Made by a program: the position numbers and the translations under genes | In this document: positions 22,541-34,213 of the stretch, one piece after another | Layout: each line of letters opens with the position of its first letter | Numbering within the stretch: position 1 is the first letter of the stretch | NCBI GenBank assembly: GCA_002794735.1 | Contig: NBAZ01000025.1 | Span: forward strand, 124,001-188,000 | Length of the DNA: 64,000 nucleotides | Source: Pyrrhoderma lamaoense | Taxonomy: Eukaryota > Basidiomycota > Agaricomycetes > Hymenochaetales > Hymenochaetaceae | Direction of reading: 5' to 3' | The notes under the pieces: model-generated | Databases searched by the model: none | What the model was told of the DNA's origin: nothing | The model's input: only the letters and a program-made list of their open reading frames with translations

Positions 22541-23273
22541 ATGACCTACGCCAGTAGAATCGACTCCCCCATTCCGCTGGAATCACTCTTGGGATCTCTT
22601 CGACGGCTACCACCATCTTTAAAAACTATCAAACGAGGATCCATCTTCACTGGATTCTCCGAAACCGAGAATAGGAAATGCGCAAGTATTTCCCCTAAAA
22701 AGGGACAAGTCTGACGACATTTCCGTTTATTCAACAATTCAAAGATCCAGCGAGTAAGAACCCTCGCCGATGTGGATACAGTTGTCTCTTTAATAACATG
22801 TTGCATTACCAACCCCTCGTTATCTGTCGAGATGAGGAGAAGAGCGGTATGGGAACTCCGCTATGCAACGCTCGTGTTGTTCTTTGCAACATTCAATCCG
22901 GTGAGGATTTGCTCCTATAATCCTTTCCATGTCTTCCATCCTGATATCCATCGTCATGCTAGTCCAACCAACAAACTCGTAGAGAGCTCATTCAGAGCGA
23001 TTACGATTTTCAGAGAGGTAAGGCTAATGCAGCCATCATGCTCATCAGTCGCCTCTACGGCGTTCACATCGTTTCAAGTGGAGACATCACAACAATAATT
23101 GATTTGTTCCACGAAAATCGACAAGTTGATGGATACCTCCGTGCTTTCGAGTCCTTTATGTTAGTTACAAAGCCTACAACTGCGAAAGCTCTGCGAAGGA
23201 ACACTTGTGGAGGATAAAGGAAGAACTAAAAAAGGAGCATAAGGAGCAGCAAGGCCCCTTGAAAAAGTTATGA
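22541..23273 (+). CDS. unrecognised multi-exon gene
   Basis: Pieced together from frames that join through plausible introns. ATG 22541 (MTYASRIDSPIPLES...) reaches KKGQ. An intron of about 36 nt (gtctga...caaag) removes an in-frame TGA at 22712. Then IQRVRTLADVDTVVSLITCC..., RRRAVWELRYATLVLFFATFNP, a gtgagg-to-ctag intron (about 22900-22961), SNQQTRRELIQSDYDFQRGKANAAIML, ISRLYGVHIVSSGD and FHENRQVDGYLRAFESF. A very short intron (23160-23188) follows, then a Lys/Glu tail ending GPLKKL and TGA at 23271. The amphipathic, Leu/Ile-rich helices suggest an all-alpha fold. No family is recognised and no function is proposed. Splice sites are by-eye inferences. Confidence 0.5.
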
Positions 23274-24862
23274 AGGTGAGAGCTTGAGATGACTTCCATA
23301 GGTAGAGTAAATTGACAGGATACTCTATTTCTACTTGAAGAATATCGTGCACTTCATATGCAGATTCATAAAGTGATCTGAAAGGAAAAGCCAGTAGAGA
23401 GGTGACCTCCCGGTATCTTTTATGCTTTTACTGTACATTTTTATGTTATATATGATGGGACTCACAGTTTCTTTCTCGTTTGCTATCCTGTATTTTTTAC
23501 TTATGTCTGTATTAAACACTTGAAATTTTCAATGGATGTCTGTCAGGTTTGCAAGTAAAACTATATATTTTTGACCATAGAAACCTCAGTTATAACGCTA
23601 AACTATACGTAGTACCTATACATACCTGAAGAGTACTCGATCTGCCATAGACCATGTATGCAGTGTCAATTCTTCGCTAGAATTTTGAGTTAGTTATGCC
23701 GGTCGTGATTGCACATTCGGCAGGGGGGCGGCTTCAGAATCCGAAAAAAATCATACAAAAAATGTTATCGATCAGCGTGCTTTATATCCATCGCAAACCA
23801 GGCCTGATAGCACCAAGAAATATATGAGTTCGAATAGACGCTGAGCAATTAATCCAGAGAGGCAGTGAGAGAGGAGATAGCGAAAAGAGATTTCAGATTT
23901 TTTCCGCGATGCACCACGAATATACAGCTCCGTTTCAACAGTCCCACGCCTATTCGTGCATCTACCGCGTGTCATCCATCTATTTTCATTTCCGAGGCCC
24001 AATTTTTGTTAGAAAGGAATTTCAAATAGGTTGACAAGCCAGTGGTGAGCAGTTCAAGGTCATATAGCATATGAGGGAAGGGGGGACTAAGCGCCGCGCT
24101 TCTCTTATATGGCTTCAGTGACGTCCAAATAACTGTATACAACAACTGTAGATGAAACAACGTCAACAGTTCGGAAACAACACCAGATGAAAAAGTTCTC
24201 AAATACTGATTACGCGACCTCATCGATTGTATGATATCTTCTGAGGATACGTAATCCTGGAGCTTCTTCTGGTACAGGGACTGGGGCTATGGTGAAGGAT
24301 CTTACTGAAAAAAATGCCTGCAACGTGCCATCGATAGCTGGGCGGTATTTCAGTGTAGAATAGGAGGGAAAAATTGTATCTGGGTATAGTTGAAAGAACG
24401 ACGAAACCAGTAATATACGTTATCGCTTACGTCTTTAGGGCAAAAGACAAAGTGTTTTTTATGCCACTGTCACAACTCTATTACTTAATTTGGTAATTAC
24501 TGCGCGAGTTGTTATATTTTCGTCTACAAAACAAGGTCTACAAGCAAAACTATCAGTCAAGAGAAAACAACAGCATTAAACTCGTTGCTACATCAAGATT
24601 GCAATCTATTACACGAAAACAAGCCTCAGAGCAGCGATTTCAAGAAACATGTGCATGCACACTATTCTATTCACACTAGTTCTGTACTTATCTTAGTCTT
24701 CTTGTACTTCTCAAAGAAAAGAAGGGAATTGGTTTGCCTTATCTTCGGTGATTTCACGGGGGTAGTTGTCTCTGCCGGGAAGTGATCCAAGATTCGATAC
24801 ATGTGTCCTGTGGTAACTAGATCCAGGTCGTGAAACGAGCTTGATGTATTACAAATTTTACT
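23274..24862. other. gene-free stretch
   Basis: 1.6 kb downstream of the unknown gene and downstream of the Gpi18 stop. AT-rich with several short ORFs on both strands, none with domain-like sequence or splice continuity. Confidence 0.4.
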
Positions 24863-26301
24863 TCATGCGGGAGGTAAAAATACGGCCCAAGTTACAAGAG
24901 ATACTGTTCCCCAAACAACACTCCATGCTATCCACCATCGAGCTGCACCGATAAGTCCAGTGATGTTATCACTTCTTTTTGCGTTATCATCTCTGAGGTC
25001 TACTGGTTCCGACAACAACAGACGGGCGGCAGCCCAGTAAGTAAAAGGCAGTGCACATACAAGTCGAAGCGCAATTTGCGTATGCGCCGAAATAAGAAGC
25101 ATCAAACTTAATGCGAATGTCTGTACAGCGTGGGGGGAAAGAGAAGGATTTAAGATTAAATCCTTAGTCGAGTGTTCCTTTTGGATACTGCTTTGATCCC
25201 CAATAGCTTTTCTAGTCGTTGTTATGCTGGCTAGTTCTTTAAGCCAAAAGTTTATTCTCGGAATCAGCGAGTAAGCTATATGGTAGACTGATGCATGGAA
25301 TAGGAGTACTAAGACTGGTGTAGCGATCAAGATATTTGGAAGTTGTTGTATAGTCCAGTAACGAAATAGCCCGACATTCCAATATTCCGACTGCACAAAT
25401 GAGTATATTAGTGGAACTCGATTGAAGCACCATGGTCGGCGCTCTTTAAATTGAGAAGCCTGACAAAATGAATGGAACCCGTTATACTGATGCCAGGCGA
25501 ATGGTATAAGGGGCGGTATTGACAACAAAATTGCGTAAAGAAATTTTTGAGGAAGTGCTCTCATCCTCTTTTCCAAGAGATGATCATCTAAAACTGGTTG
25601 GATTATGGTTGGCCAAACAACGTGGATGATAAGCATGGCCGCATTCGATCTGAACAGTCCAGCAATCATAAAAGTTAAAGAAGCGAGAACCAGCCTACCC
25701 TGAGCGCAGAATAACATTCCTTTAGGGAAAATCATAAATTTCCAAAACAGAAACTATTTATCAACCTTTTACACACCTTTATAAGAAAAGTAAGTGGAAA
25801 ACGATTCCGTATATGGTGCAAACCGTAGAGTTGCTGGACTGGACGAGAGCAGTGAAAGCAAAGAAACTAGTAACGCCATATTTTCACTCTGAGGGAAGTG
25901 TACCAGTGTAAGGTTGTATAGTGTCTGCACAGTATCTACAGCAATAATTGCGGAGGCAGCTGCCCCTGCAACTAGAATTTGTGTAACACCATCATCACGT
26001 AGGAGTCCTAGGTAACCCAATATTTTTGCTCCATACCGCATAATGAAAGGTGTACCAGGGAAAAAGGCATATTCGTGTTCATAGACGTAGCCCTCCTGAG
26101 CAATATGCGTGAAATGAAACACGTCCCAACGTAAGAGTGCTTCAGCCCAAGTAGAATCAGTGTTAAGTACAGCTAATGCAGAGGCATCAAAAGCGGGTAG
26201 CTTCCCAACAAAATAATAACGACGGCTATGACTGCATGGAAAACTATAACGAGTCTTGTAAGTAAACGCTTGTGAGAACTAGACTTTGATCTCAATGGCA
26301 T
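24863..26301 (-). CDS. GPI18: GPI mannosyltransferase 2 (PIG-V/Gpi18)
   Basis: ER-membrane Dol-P-Man-dependent transferase that adds the second mannose to GPI anchors. Start ATG 26301 (MPLRSKSSSHKR), TM1 RLVIVFHAVIAVVIILL, then across a one-base break LPAFDASAL and RWDVFHFTHIAQEGYVYEHEYAFFPGTP, which is the diagnostic luminal motif of this family (WD...HF...I...GY.YE...AFFPG). Further TMs follow, with RPWCFNRVPLIYSFVQ..YWNVGLFRYW, the conserved PIG-V block. A hydrophobic C-terminus ends WAVFLPPA. The frame break lies at CCC 26204-26206, where one added base joins TM1 to the FDAS motif. Length of about 430 residues fits the family. Confidence 0.92.
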
Positions 26302-26513
26302 GACATGACCGTAAGGAAGCAGCACGACTTCGCCAATCTCAGTGATTCACACTGGCGGTTACAATTATTCTCTCTATCACTGTATTTTCAATCACTCAAT
26401 TATCATACAATAGCTTCGAACCAGACAATACAATGACAAATATAGATTATGATGTTTACGGTGATAGATACAGTGTGACTATCAAGTACAAGTAGTTGAA
26501 AATATGGTATGCT

Positions 26514-28029
26514 TTACTCTAGTTCTTCATCCGCAAAAATAGCGACTTTCGCGACACCATCTGATGAGATTACTCCTCTATACATACCCGGGCTGTTCAT
26601 TGGCAAAGAGTCTACCAAAATAATTTAAGCATGCCGCTACAAACAAAAAAAAGCATTTTACTTACAATTTCCTTGGTCATCTACGGAAATTATGCCACCT
26701 AAACCTTCATTCTCTCCCAAGTTCAGAACGACGAATTTCGATGCAGCTTCTAGTGATTCACCAAGGTATTTCATCCTATCGGCGATGCTAGCAGCAGCAT
26801 TGTAACGGATGAAATACTATCAAATTAGATTGTTGTTAGCTTGTGCCTCATATACTGAACTCCCACTCACATCCCCATCACCGGTGCCAGAAACACCCAC
26901 AGCCCTCTGGGTGCTCTTCTTTGTGATTTTCCTCCATGTTCTCCTCACAAACCCACGTACAGTCCATTCTTCCGCCCAGAAGCCAGCACCCATATGCGGG
27001 GTGTCTCCAATTCGCCCCACCATCTTGTTTGTCCGCCCTCCAGTTGAGGTGACCGCAGCGATACATCCATTCACATCCAAGGCGACAGCTCCGACGGTCC
27101 CTTTCGGCATCGTGTCATCCAGAATGATATCGATGTCTTCATCAGTATTAGGGGGATACGGTAAAGGATCTTCCGGAAGACCCAGGCCACGTCGGTGCTC
27201 ACGCCATCGTGCCTCAGTAAAGAAGTACTCCGGGTCCACCAGATCTTCACCAAGACTTTGTAACGTACTTTCAGCTGCTGAACCAGATAGGAAGGGGTGT
27301 TCTACCGTGTCTGGAGACAGGTATAGAAGACGAGCAGATTTTGCAGGGTTACGTGTCCTTGTCAAGAGCGTAAGACTCATACCCCTCCTGTTTGATGGAA
27401 CATTCGGATGGGTTGAAGGTGGTTTAGACAGCATTATGGATGCTTCAAGCTCGTTCTGCAGATATCAAAATGGTCAATATAATGTATTTGTATTAATAGT
27501 AATGCTATCTCACCTTCCCTGCGACGTTAAAAACGGCACCTTTGCCACTGTTGAACAGGGGACAATCTAATTCATTCTCAGTGTATGAATATTAAATACA
27601 ATGTAAGTGCTTAGAATCACCTTCCATTACCCCTACCGCAGCTACTGCTGCATCCATTGCTTCTCCTCCTGCTTGAAGGACTTCATGCCCTTTTAAAAGA
27701 GCCTTTCTGAGTACCGTTCGATAGGCTTCTCGTCTTTCGGGAGTGGATCCCTCGCGGGACATTGTACCAGCACCACCATGTATGACTAGAACCGGCTTCA
27801 CCTTACTGGTAGACGAACGGCTAGAAAGAGAGGGGTATCCCATTGGATTCCTTCGTTTTATTTGTCTTTTCTCATCATTTGCTGATGCGACCAGCGTTGA
27901 AGAGGAAGATAAGCGCCTAGTTTTCAACAAAACCTTCTCTTTCATATTCATGTTCGCTGGTGATGTTGACTTTGCAACTTTCTCCTTAGCCGTCATTGTA
28001 CTGATTAGTTGCCTATCTTCGGACCTCAT
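26514..28029 (-). CDS. asparaginase/isoaspartyl-peptidase family Ntn hydrolase
   Basis: Type-2 asparaginase-like N-terminal-nucleophile hydrolase, which cleaves Asn or beta-aspartyl peptides after autoproteolysis. Start ATG 28029 (MRSEDRQLIST). About 75 basic, Ser-rich residues precede the first strand KPVLVIHGGAGTM. Then EAMDAAVAAVGVMEGD, an intron with the substrate-loop exon (DCPLFNSGKGAVFN, ELEASIM), and the cleavage site MPKGTVGAVALDVNG, where the Thr of GTVGAV is the expected nucleophile. Next come AAVTSTGGRTNKMVGRIGDTP and GVSGTGDGD|YFIR, the conserved C-terminal block. It ends FADEELE before TAA at 26514. The N-terminal extension and the linker of about 90 residues before the nucleophile are longer than in bacterial enzymes, as in other fungal members. 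Confidence 0.9.
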
Positions 28030-28335
28030 GTCGATTCTTTAGTTATGTTGTCTTGCTCGTGTGGTGAGAGTGGGAAGTGTTTGGCCACGGCCGAGTTGCA
28101 AGGACTCGTATACAGGTAACATAGTTTGTGATAAGATAAGAAATCTAACTCTCATGGTGATCGATACTTGGTCTATTTATATACTCAACATTGGAATATT
28201 CGTGACAAAGCAACATCAGCTCAATCTTCACTATTGCATTACGCACGGTGTATGATATCAACAAAAGGTGTATAGAAAATTGGTATATTCATGTAAAGCC
28301 GTGTAAATCCTAGTTGAAGCCGAGGGTAGAACCCT
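28030..28335. other. intergenic
   Basis: Short AT-rich spacer between the asparaginase start and the dynamitin stop, both on the minus strand. No distinct motif seen. Confidence 0.4.
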
Positions 28336-29761
28336 TCAGCTGAGTGCATCTAAGCGTTTCGTGAGATTACCGACACGTTCTTCCAATCCTGCAACATTAC
28401 TGCGTACTACCTCAGCATTTTCTGCTAAGCTTTTCTCTACACCTTCAACAGCAGTTTGAAGTAAATCAAGCCTCCCACGTGTTCGAAGCTGTTCTGCTTC
28501 CATAGCACTTAGAACAGCCTGCACATCTGCAGCAGCTGCATGCAACCCTGAAAGTGTACGCATGCGAGTGAGGAGATGCGGTAAGTGAGGAAGGTGAGGG
28601 GCAAGCCGAGCAAGTAAAGGAAGCAGTTGTTCCTGGAGTGGGGACGAGGCAAGGACAGGTACAGACTGTTGCGACTGCTGACCACGTTTGCTCCCGTCTT
28701 TTGTTGTTTGAGAAGTGTTCAATCGGTCGAGGTCAGAAATAAGTAGTTTGAGACGACGAGAGATCGAGTCAAGATGCCGTGGTTGGGTCAGGAGAGTAAG
28801 TTGAGTATTCAACTTTGTTAGCATTGGTAGGAGGGGTGCGGGTAAAGGCGATGCCTAGACGAATTGTAAATGTATGAGCGTATGCCTATCAAGTAAAAAA
28901 CAACACAAACCTCATCAAGAGCCACACTCGACGACCCAATTAAGTCTTCAAGTTCACCCACACGACTGTCTAATTCTGCAAGTTCATGATTTTCCTCTTT
29001 CTCGGGTTTCTCTTTGACTTCGCTCCCTTGGTGGCACTCCTTACCCGACTTAAATCACGTTTGAGTTCATCTACATCTTTTTCTTTCTCTAAGATAGCAC
29101 CAACGAGTTTTTCACGGCCTTCTCGGCCTTTTTTGACTTTCTCTAGTCTACCTCGAACGTCGACAAGTCCACGCATAAGCTCGCCAGGGTCTAATCGGGT
29201 TTTATCTCCTTGATCATCTTCTTGCTCCTGAAGTAGGGGGTTGGTAGGATCTGATAATTCTGCCTCTAAGGAGTCAAGTTCTGCTTGGAGTGATCGCAGG
29301 CGAACAGCCAGAGGTCGAGAGTGTGGGTGGGTAGGAGATGACGGGGATGATGGAGACGAAGCTGGATATGCAAAGATTGAACGTGGCCTATGGACTATGC
29401 ATATACCAAGTTAGAATATCTAGGAGTATTAATTGAGCGAGTGATGCACAAATATGTACATACGTCTTCGTTCGGCTTTTTTGAATTTCTTGCTTGCTTC
29501 CTCTGCACTTATAAGCTCACTAGAGTCTACACCGTCCCTGGGTTTAGCCCTCTAGAACGAGCTCCGCTGGAGGCTCCTCGTATAGGTATAGGGGATTCAT
29601 CTTCGCTAGAATCTGCACCTCCTGAACGCGTTGGGAAGACATCCTCTGTTTCGTAGACATCTTGAGCGGTATCCTAGACATGATAGTGAGTCTAGACAAC
29701 GACTCGGGAGACTGTTATCACATACAATGTCCGGCAAATTTGCATACTTGTTTGCACTCAT
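28336..29761 (-). CDS. dynactin subunit 2 (dynamitin, p50)
   Basis: Shoulder subunit of dynactin, the dynein activator. Start ATG 29761 with the signature N-terminus MSANKYANLPDI; an intron follows, then DTAQDVYETEDVFPTR, the acidic motif that defines the family. Next SSELISAEEASKKFKKAERRR, then several heptad-rich coiled-coil segments (DVRGRLEKVKKGREGREK; EKEKDVDELKRDL; ELAELDSRVGELEDLIG) and a Leu-rich C-terminal third ending GNLTKRLDALS. Two one-base breaks occur: near CCC/GGG 29536-29542, and at GGG 29004-29006. Adding one base at each gives a continuous protein of about 400 residues, the normal dynamitin length. Confidence 0.9.
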
Positions 29762-29896
29762 GGTGGTTACACGTAGATTTTAAGTTTCCTGCATGCACAC
29801 TAGCAGACGCGACGCGTCTCTCTTCTACTTCACCATGACCTTACAGCTACTTTATTTCCTTTCTTAATCACAGATTAAATCAAATTTATCGACTAC

Positions 29897-30463
29897 TTAT
29901 TTTCCGTGCTCCGCCTTCCACTCTTTAATGGCAGCATCTGCTGACCTGAAACAGTCCATACCCTTAGGCATACCGCATTGAAGCATAATTTGCATGAAGA
30001 CCTCTCTGCACAAGACTCAGCTCCAATCAGAACCTAAACAAGGAGAATGCCCACCTCAACTCATCCTCTGTCCAGCCATTGTTCAGTGCCCCTTTTACAT
30101 GTGAAGCAAGCTCTGTTTGCTTTCCAAGGGCACTTAGTACCGATATAACAACGAGAGATCTCTGCTTTGCCTCAAGTCCAGGCCGCGCCCATATTGTCCC
30201 CTAATCGGTTTGTCATAAGGTTTAATTTTGTCTAGGATCTGGATGATGCATACCAGGCTACTTCTGTCACTAACTCGACTCCGGCTCGAGCAAAGTCTGA
30301 CATCTCTTTCTTTGTCGCTATCGAAGTGTCAATGCTATTCGGACATCTACATGCATATGTGACTTCACTAACTTTTGTCAACGTGCGCATCTCCGAGGAC
30401 CTTTCTTCGCTGTTTCTCCCCTTCATCATACAAAATCTTGTGTAGGCTTTCAGTGGGCTGCAT
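29897..30463 (-). CDS. carboxymuconolactone-decarboxylase-family protein, copy A
   Basis: Small all-alpha enzyme of the CMD/AhpD-like superfamily (4-carboxymuconolactone decarboxylase type, beta-ketoadipate pathway in bacteria). Start ATG 30463 (MQPTESLHKILYDEG) with EKQRRKVLGDAHVDK, then an FARAGVELVTEVAW exon and RPGLEAKQRSLVVISVLSALGK, ELASHVKGALNNGWTEDELREVF and QIMLQCGMPKGMDCFRSA, ending WKAEHGK. The conserved Glu and His of WTEDEL and ASHV are present; the CxxC of AhpD is absent. Three introns at the same positions as copy B. A tandem paralogue lies 240 bp away. Confidence 0.9.
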
Positions 30464-30701
30464 TATATCAGTAGATTATGGACGAGGTCAGCTGTTGTGG
30501 ATATCCCGAATCCCACAACTATCTAAGGTTCGTATGCTTTTATATGACTATGAACACTATTTATGCGGGTATTTTAAACTTAAACCTCAATATCATGAGC
30601 CAGAAACCAATGTTTAAGCTGAAGATGTGCCCATTGACTTTATCGTGGAGCCTTACACCTTGAGCACACACACACAGTATTATAAATACTAGCATTTAAA
30701 A

Positions 30702-31287
30702 CTACTTCCCGTTCTCCGCTTTCCAAGCTTGTATAGCGGCATCTGCTGTTCGGAAACTCTCCATTCCGACTGGGGCTCCACCGTAAATCATGATTTGCAT
30801 AAAGACCTCCCTAATAATATTTAATCTTAGCTTTCTTCAGGTTGACTGTTGACGTACTTTAGCTCATCTTCAGTCCAACCAAGGTTAAGTGCACCTTTAA
30901 CATGAGCAGTTAGCTCGGTCTGTTTTCCTAATGCACTTAGCACCGAAATTGTGATCAACGATCTCTGTTTGAGTTCGAGTCCAGGTCGAGTCCAGATTGT
31001 TCCCCTTTGATGCGTGTGTTCTCCATATTAGTTGGTTTGTCAATCACTTGCAATAAGGGACTAACCATGCTGCTTCAGTTGCAAGTTCTTGACCCGCACG
31101 TGCAAAATCTGTGATATTCTTGCTTGTTGCTTTTTTAGTTCTCATATTTTTAGTACTATATCATAGTATATGCATTTTATATAGCTTATCACTTACATCG
31201 GTCAACATGTGCATCTCCGAGTACCTTCCTGCGCATCTTCTCCCCTTCTTGATAGAGGGTTTTTCGAAGTTCTTCTGTGTTCGACAT
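30702..31287 (-). CDS. carboxymuconolactone-decarboxylase-family protein, copy B
   Basis: Tandem paralogue of the neighbouring gene with the same intron layout. Start ATG 31287 (MSNTEELRKTLYQEG), EKMRRKVLGDAHVDR, then FARAGQELATEAAW (adjacent exon), RPGLELKQRSLITISVLSALGK, ELTAHVKGALNLGWTEDELKEVF and QIMIYGGAPVGMESFRTA, ending WKAENGK before TAG at 30702. It differs from copy A mainly at the N-terminus and in CGMPKGMD versus GGAPVGME. Head-to-head with the 3-hydroxyisobutyrate dehydrogenase, sharing about 330 bp of upstream sequence. Substrate not known. Confidence 0.9.
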
Positions 31288-31615
31288 GATAATGAATACT
31301 CTGGAGATCCGTTTGGGGGTTCTCTGCTAGCCGCTTATATATGATGTTGAACGATCTCTGTGGGGACTGCTATCTATTTATTGAAGTCAGTATCTCACCG
31401 GGCTGATTAAGATTATCACGTTCAAGCTTCGATGCGGGGTCACAGGTTCCGTTCCTTGATATTTACATCCCTTGTACCCACGCATATAGTACACTCTAAC
31501 GTCACTGCATATAAACTATATAATTTAAGACATTCATCATCTGTCATTTCCCAGGTCTAAAGCACTTTGTCAACGCCTTGCTTTTCACTAAGTACAAACT
31601 GTATATTTTTTTACT

Positions 31616-32873
31616 ATGTCAGATGTAGCACCAGGGCCAAAAGCTATCGGCTTAATCGGACTTGGAAGTAAGTGACAGAGTTGCATATATTTGTTCGTGG
31701 TGGCGAAAATTGCTAGCCACACTCCTTTTTTAGATATGGGATGGTGGATGGCGTTGAACTTACATAAATCACTTGGAAAATCGAGCAAATTCTTTATATA
31801 CGATATAAACTCTGATGCTCTCGAGAGCTATATACAAAAGTCGGGTACTCTGGATGTCTGTGATGTAACAGTCTGCAATAATGCACGAGAAGTTGCAATA
31901 AAAGCAGTATGTCCTTTGAGTACAGAAATAGGTGCACCTTTTTTTTAAATTCAAACAGGATGTCATTTTCACCGTCGTCCCTGCCCCTCCTCATGTCCGT
32001 TCTGTATACCTCGAAGGAGAGAATAATATACTGACAGGTCCAGTTGACGGAAAGACATTTGTGGATTGTTCAACAATTGATCCCGCCACTTCTCTTCGTG
32101 TCGGAGAGGCAATTGTCTCAAAATCACCTTCAGCACGTTTCTATGATGCTCCAATCTCTGGAGGAGTCACAGGTGCCGAAGCAGGTACTCTTACGATTTT
32201 AGCTGGAGCGAGTGAGAAAGATGAATATTTCCAAAGTGTCGTCAAACCTCTTTTGTTATCTATGGGTAGAACAGTAATATGTATCGGTGCCCGAGGACAC
32301 GGGCTTGTTGCAAAGCTATGCAATAACTATCTGAGTGGGATATGTGCCATTGCAACTAGCGAAGCTATGAACATCGGGATGAGGCACGGAATCGACGCGA
32401 AGCTTCTGAGTGATGTCTTTAACAAAAGCACCGGAGCGAATTGGCAGAACGGTATGCTTTATTTATCTATTATTTCTATCTGTAGATTTTGACTTATATG
32501 CCCTTCTATTGTCTGCGGCCCGGGTGCAGCTAATTTTAATGTGAGCAGTCTAATTTCGCTTTTGCCAGTTCGTGCTGATTGTACTCATCGCTGTGGCTTG
32601 TAGCCCGTCCCCGGTGTCTGTCCAAATGCGCCCCCATCAAAGGGTTACCAAGGCGGCTTCAAAGTGCAGATGATGGTCAAAGACTTCAACCTGGCTCTCC
32701 AAGCTGCTAAAGAAGTTGATGCAAAGCTTGCACTTGGTGACTCTGCTTTAGCTGCATATGTGGCGACTTCTGAGGATCCACGATGTAAGGACTTGGATAA
32801 TCGAGTTGTCTATAGGTGGCTTGGTGGAAAAGAATATGATTTTGATGCCTACTCTTCTGAGAGGCTACGTTAA
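31616..32873 (+). CDS. 3-hydroxyisobutyrate dehydrogenase (mitochondrial valine catabolism)
   Basis: NAD-dependent beta-hydroxyacid dehydrogenase. Start ATG 31616 (MSDVAPGPKAIGLIGLGN), with the GLG-N-MG dinucleotide motif split by a 55-nt intron. Then YDINSDAL, DVIFTVVPAPPHV, FVDCSTIDPATS (the family's substrate loop), RFYDAPISGGVTGAEAGTL (the classic DAPVSGG signature), GARGHGLVAKLCNNYLSG (catalytic Lys in the GxGxxxKxxNN block), FNKSTGANWQN, an intron, and VPGVCPNAPSSKGYQGGF followed by KDFNLALQAAKE. No clear mitochondrial presequence: the N-terminus is short and neutral. Reading frame intact. About 330 residues, the usual length. Confidence 0.93.
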
Positions 32874-34138
32874 TCACAATCAATATGTGATGCAGTGCTG
32901 GTACAATAATTAAACGATATGCTAATTGACTACAATCTACCTTCCGTCTCCCATACATGCTCATGAAAGATAGTAACTACATACTCTTAAGATTGTTGTC
33001 GTCCGACTAGTAACTTCAGCTCAGTGAATCCCCAATAAGCTCGTCTGCATAGTTCTAATGGAGAAATGGCATATACTCATGCAAAGAATGGTTCTATTAC
33101 ATTTAAATAACAAACTTTATGCATCTTGCCCAACTTTTACTACGAGTCAGTATTATACAGCTTTAATGAGTAGTAGGTCGGACTTATATGCTCCTGTAAC
33201 TTATTCAGGTACCCGATTAAATGAACGAGGGTGATACTCGTGTTTCAAGACATATGGTCGTCGCATTTCATTAATTATAGTTCTTCGAAAAATCCTGTAA
33301 TATGCTCAGTTTCCCTCGGTTAACAACGCTTAATATTTCTACAGGCACCAGTACCCTTACTATCACAAAGACTACACCTACCCGACATTCTGCCAACGTT
33401 GTCGCACCACTATGGAGAACAGTTTCTCCAGCCATATACGCTACTGCAAGCTCAGTCTGTATCACTCTCATATACCAACATACATATACGTACAACAGAG
33501 CACATGGACACTTCTTTTCAGAGGTTCATCACACGGTGCTATCCATCATATGGCATTTTGTTGGCAAAACATCCGAGATGGAGTAGATCCTTCTCTTTCA
33601 AGACGACAAAACCAAGGCCTGGAAAAGGCCAGTAGGGTAGAAGAAAGATTGCTGGCATCAAGAGAAAGTACAATACAAATTGGTTATAGATCCGGAGAAG
33701 GATGCGACTTCTTTTAGCGTAATGCAGTCCGGAACTCTGACTTGGTGGGTAACAAATCTATCTATAACTGTAAAGTTGTTCTTGAACCCCATTGGTGCTA
33801 TTCAATGAGGATCAGATTCGAGCCAGCAATCATCTTGGAGTCCTCGAAACGGATCGTACAGGGACACTTATGCTACTTATAGCCCAATCAACTTCCTCGA
33901 GTCTCGAAAGAGTAAGTTCATATTCTTAATTGTGGCTTCCAAGAGAGAGAAAAACATGTTTTTTCAAACTCCGCCAATACACATGCATTAAATTTAGATC
34001 GCTGCAATTTCGCTCTTCGGAAAAATTAAGTTCTCTTTCATTCAATGGTCACTTTGTTTTTCTCTCCGACGGCCCGCCCAGAGACATTTGCCATGTTTCC
34101 AAATCCTGACGATGCTATTTTTATCCCGAGATAGTGGG
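32874..34138. other. intergenic with possible gene remnant
   Basis: 1.3 kb upstream of the polygalacturonase. Overlapping plus-strand frames at 33302-33720 contain short protein-like pieces in different frames (WHFVGKTSEME; FQDDKTKAWKRP; KVQYKLVIDPEKDATSF). They do not join through canonical introns. They may be a decayed gene, or one with unrecovered base losses. No family is assigned. Confidence 0.3.
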
Positions 34139-34146
34139 TATAAAAA
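34139..34146 (+). promoter_or_regulatory. TATA box of the polygalacturonase
   Basis: TATAAAAA at 75 bp upstream of the ATG at 34214, in a location typical of highly inducible fungal secreted-enzyme genes. Confidence 0.6.
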
Positions 34147-34213
34147 CTAGACATGTTCGAGGAGAAGAAAAATCAGGTTGTTGCCAAGACTTAGTTTCCC
34201 GCAAAAGATAAAG

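Noticed and set aside
22712..22714. In-frame TGA inside a long open frame, as if read-through or selenocysteine
   Set aside because: The TGA lies inside a sequence with a GT donor and AG acceptor whose removal keeps frame. No SECIS-like reason to invoke recoding.
23972..24223. Minus-strand ORF of 83 codons
   Set aside because: No ATG context, splice continuity or domain-like sequence; probably chance.
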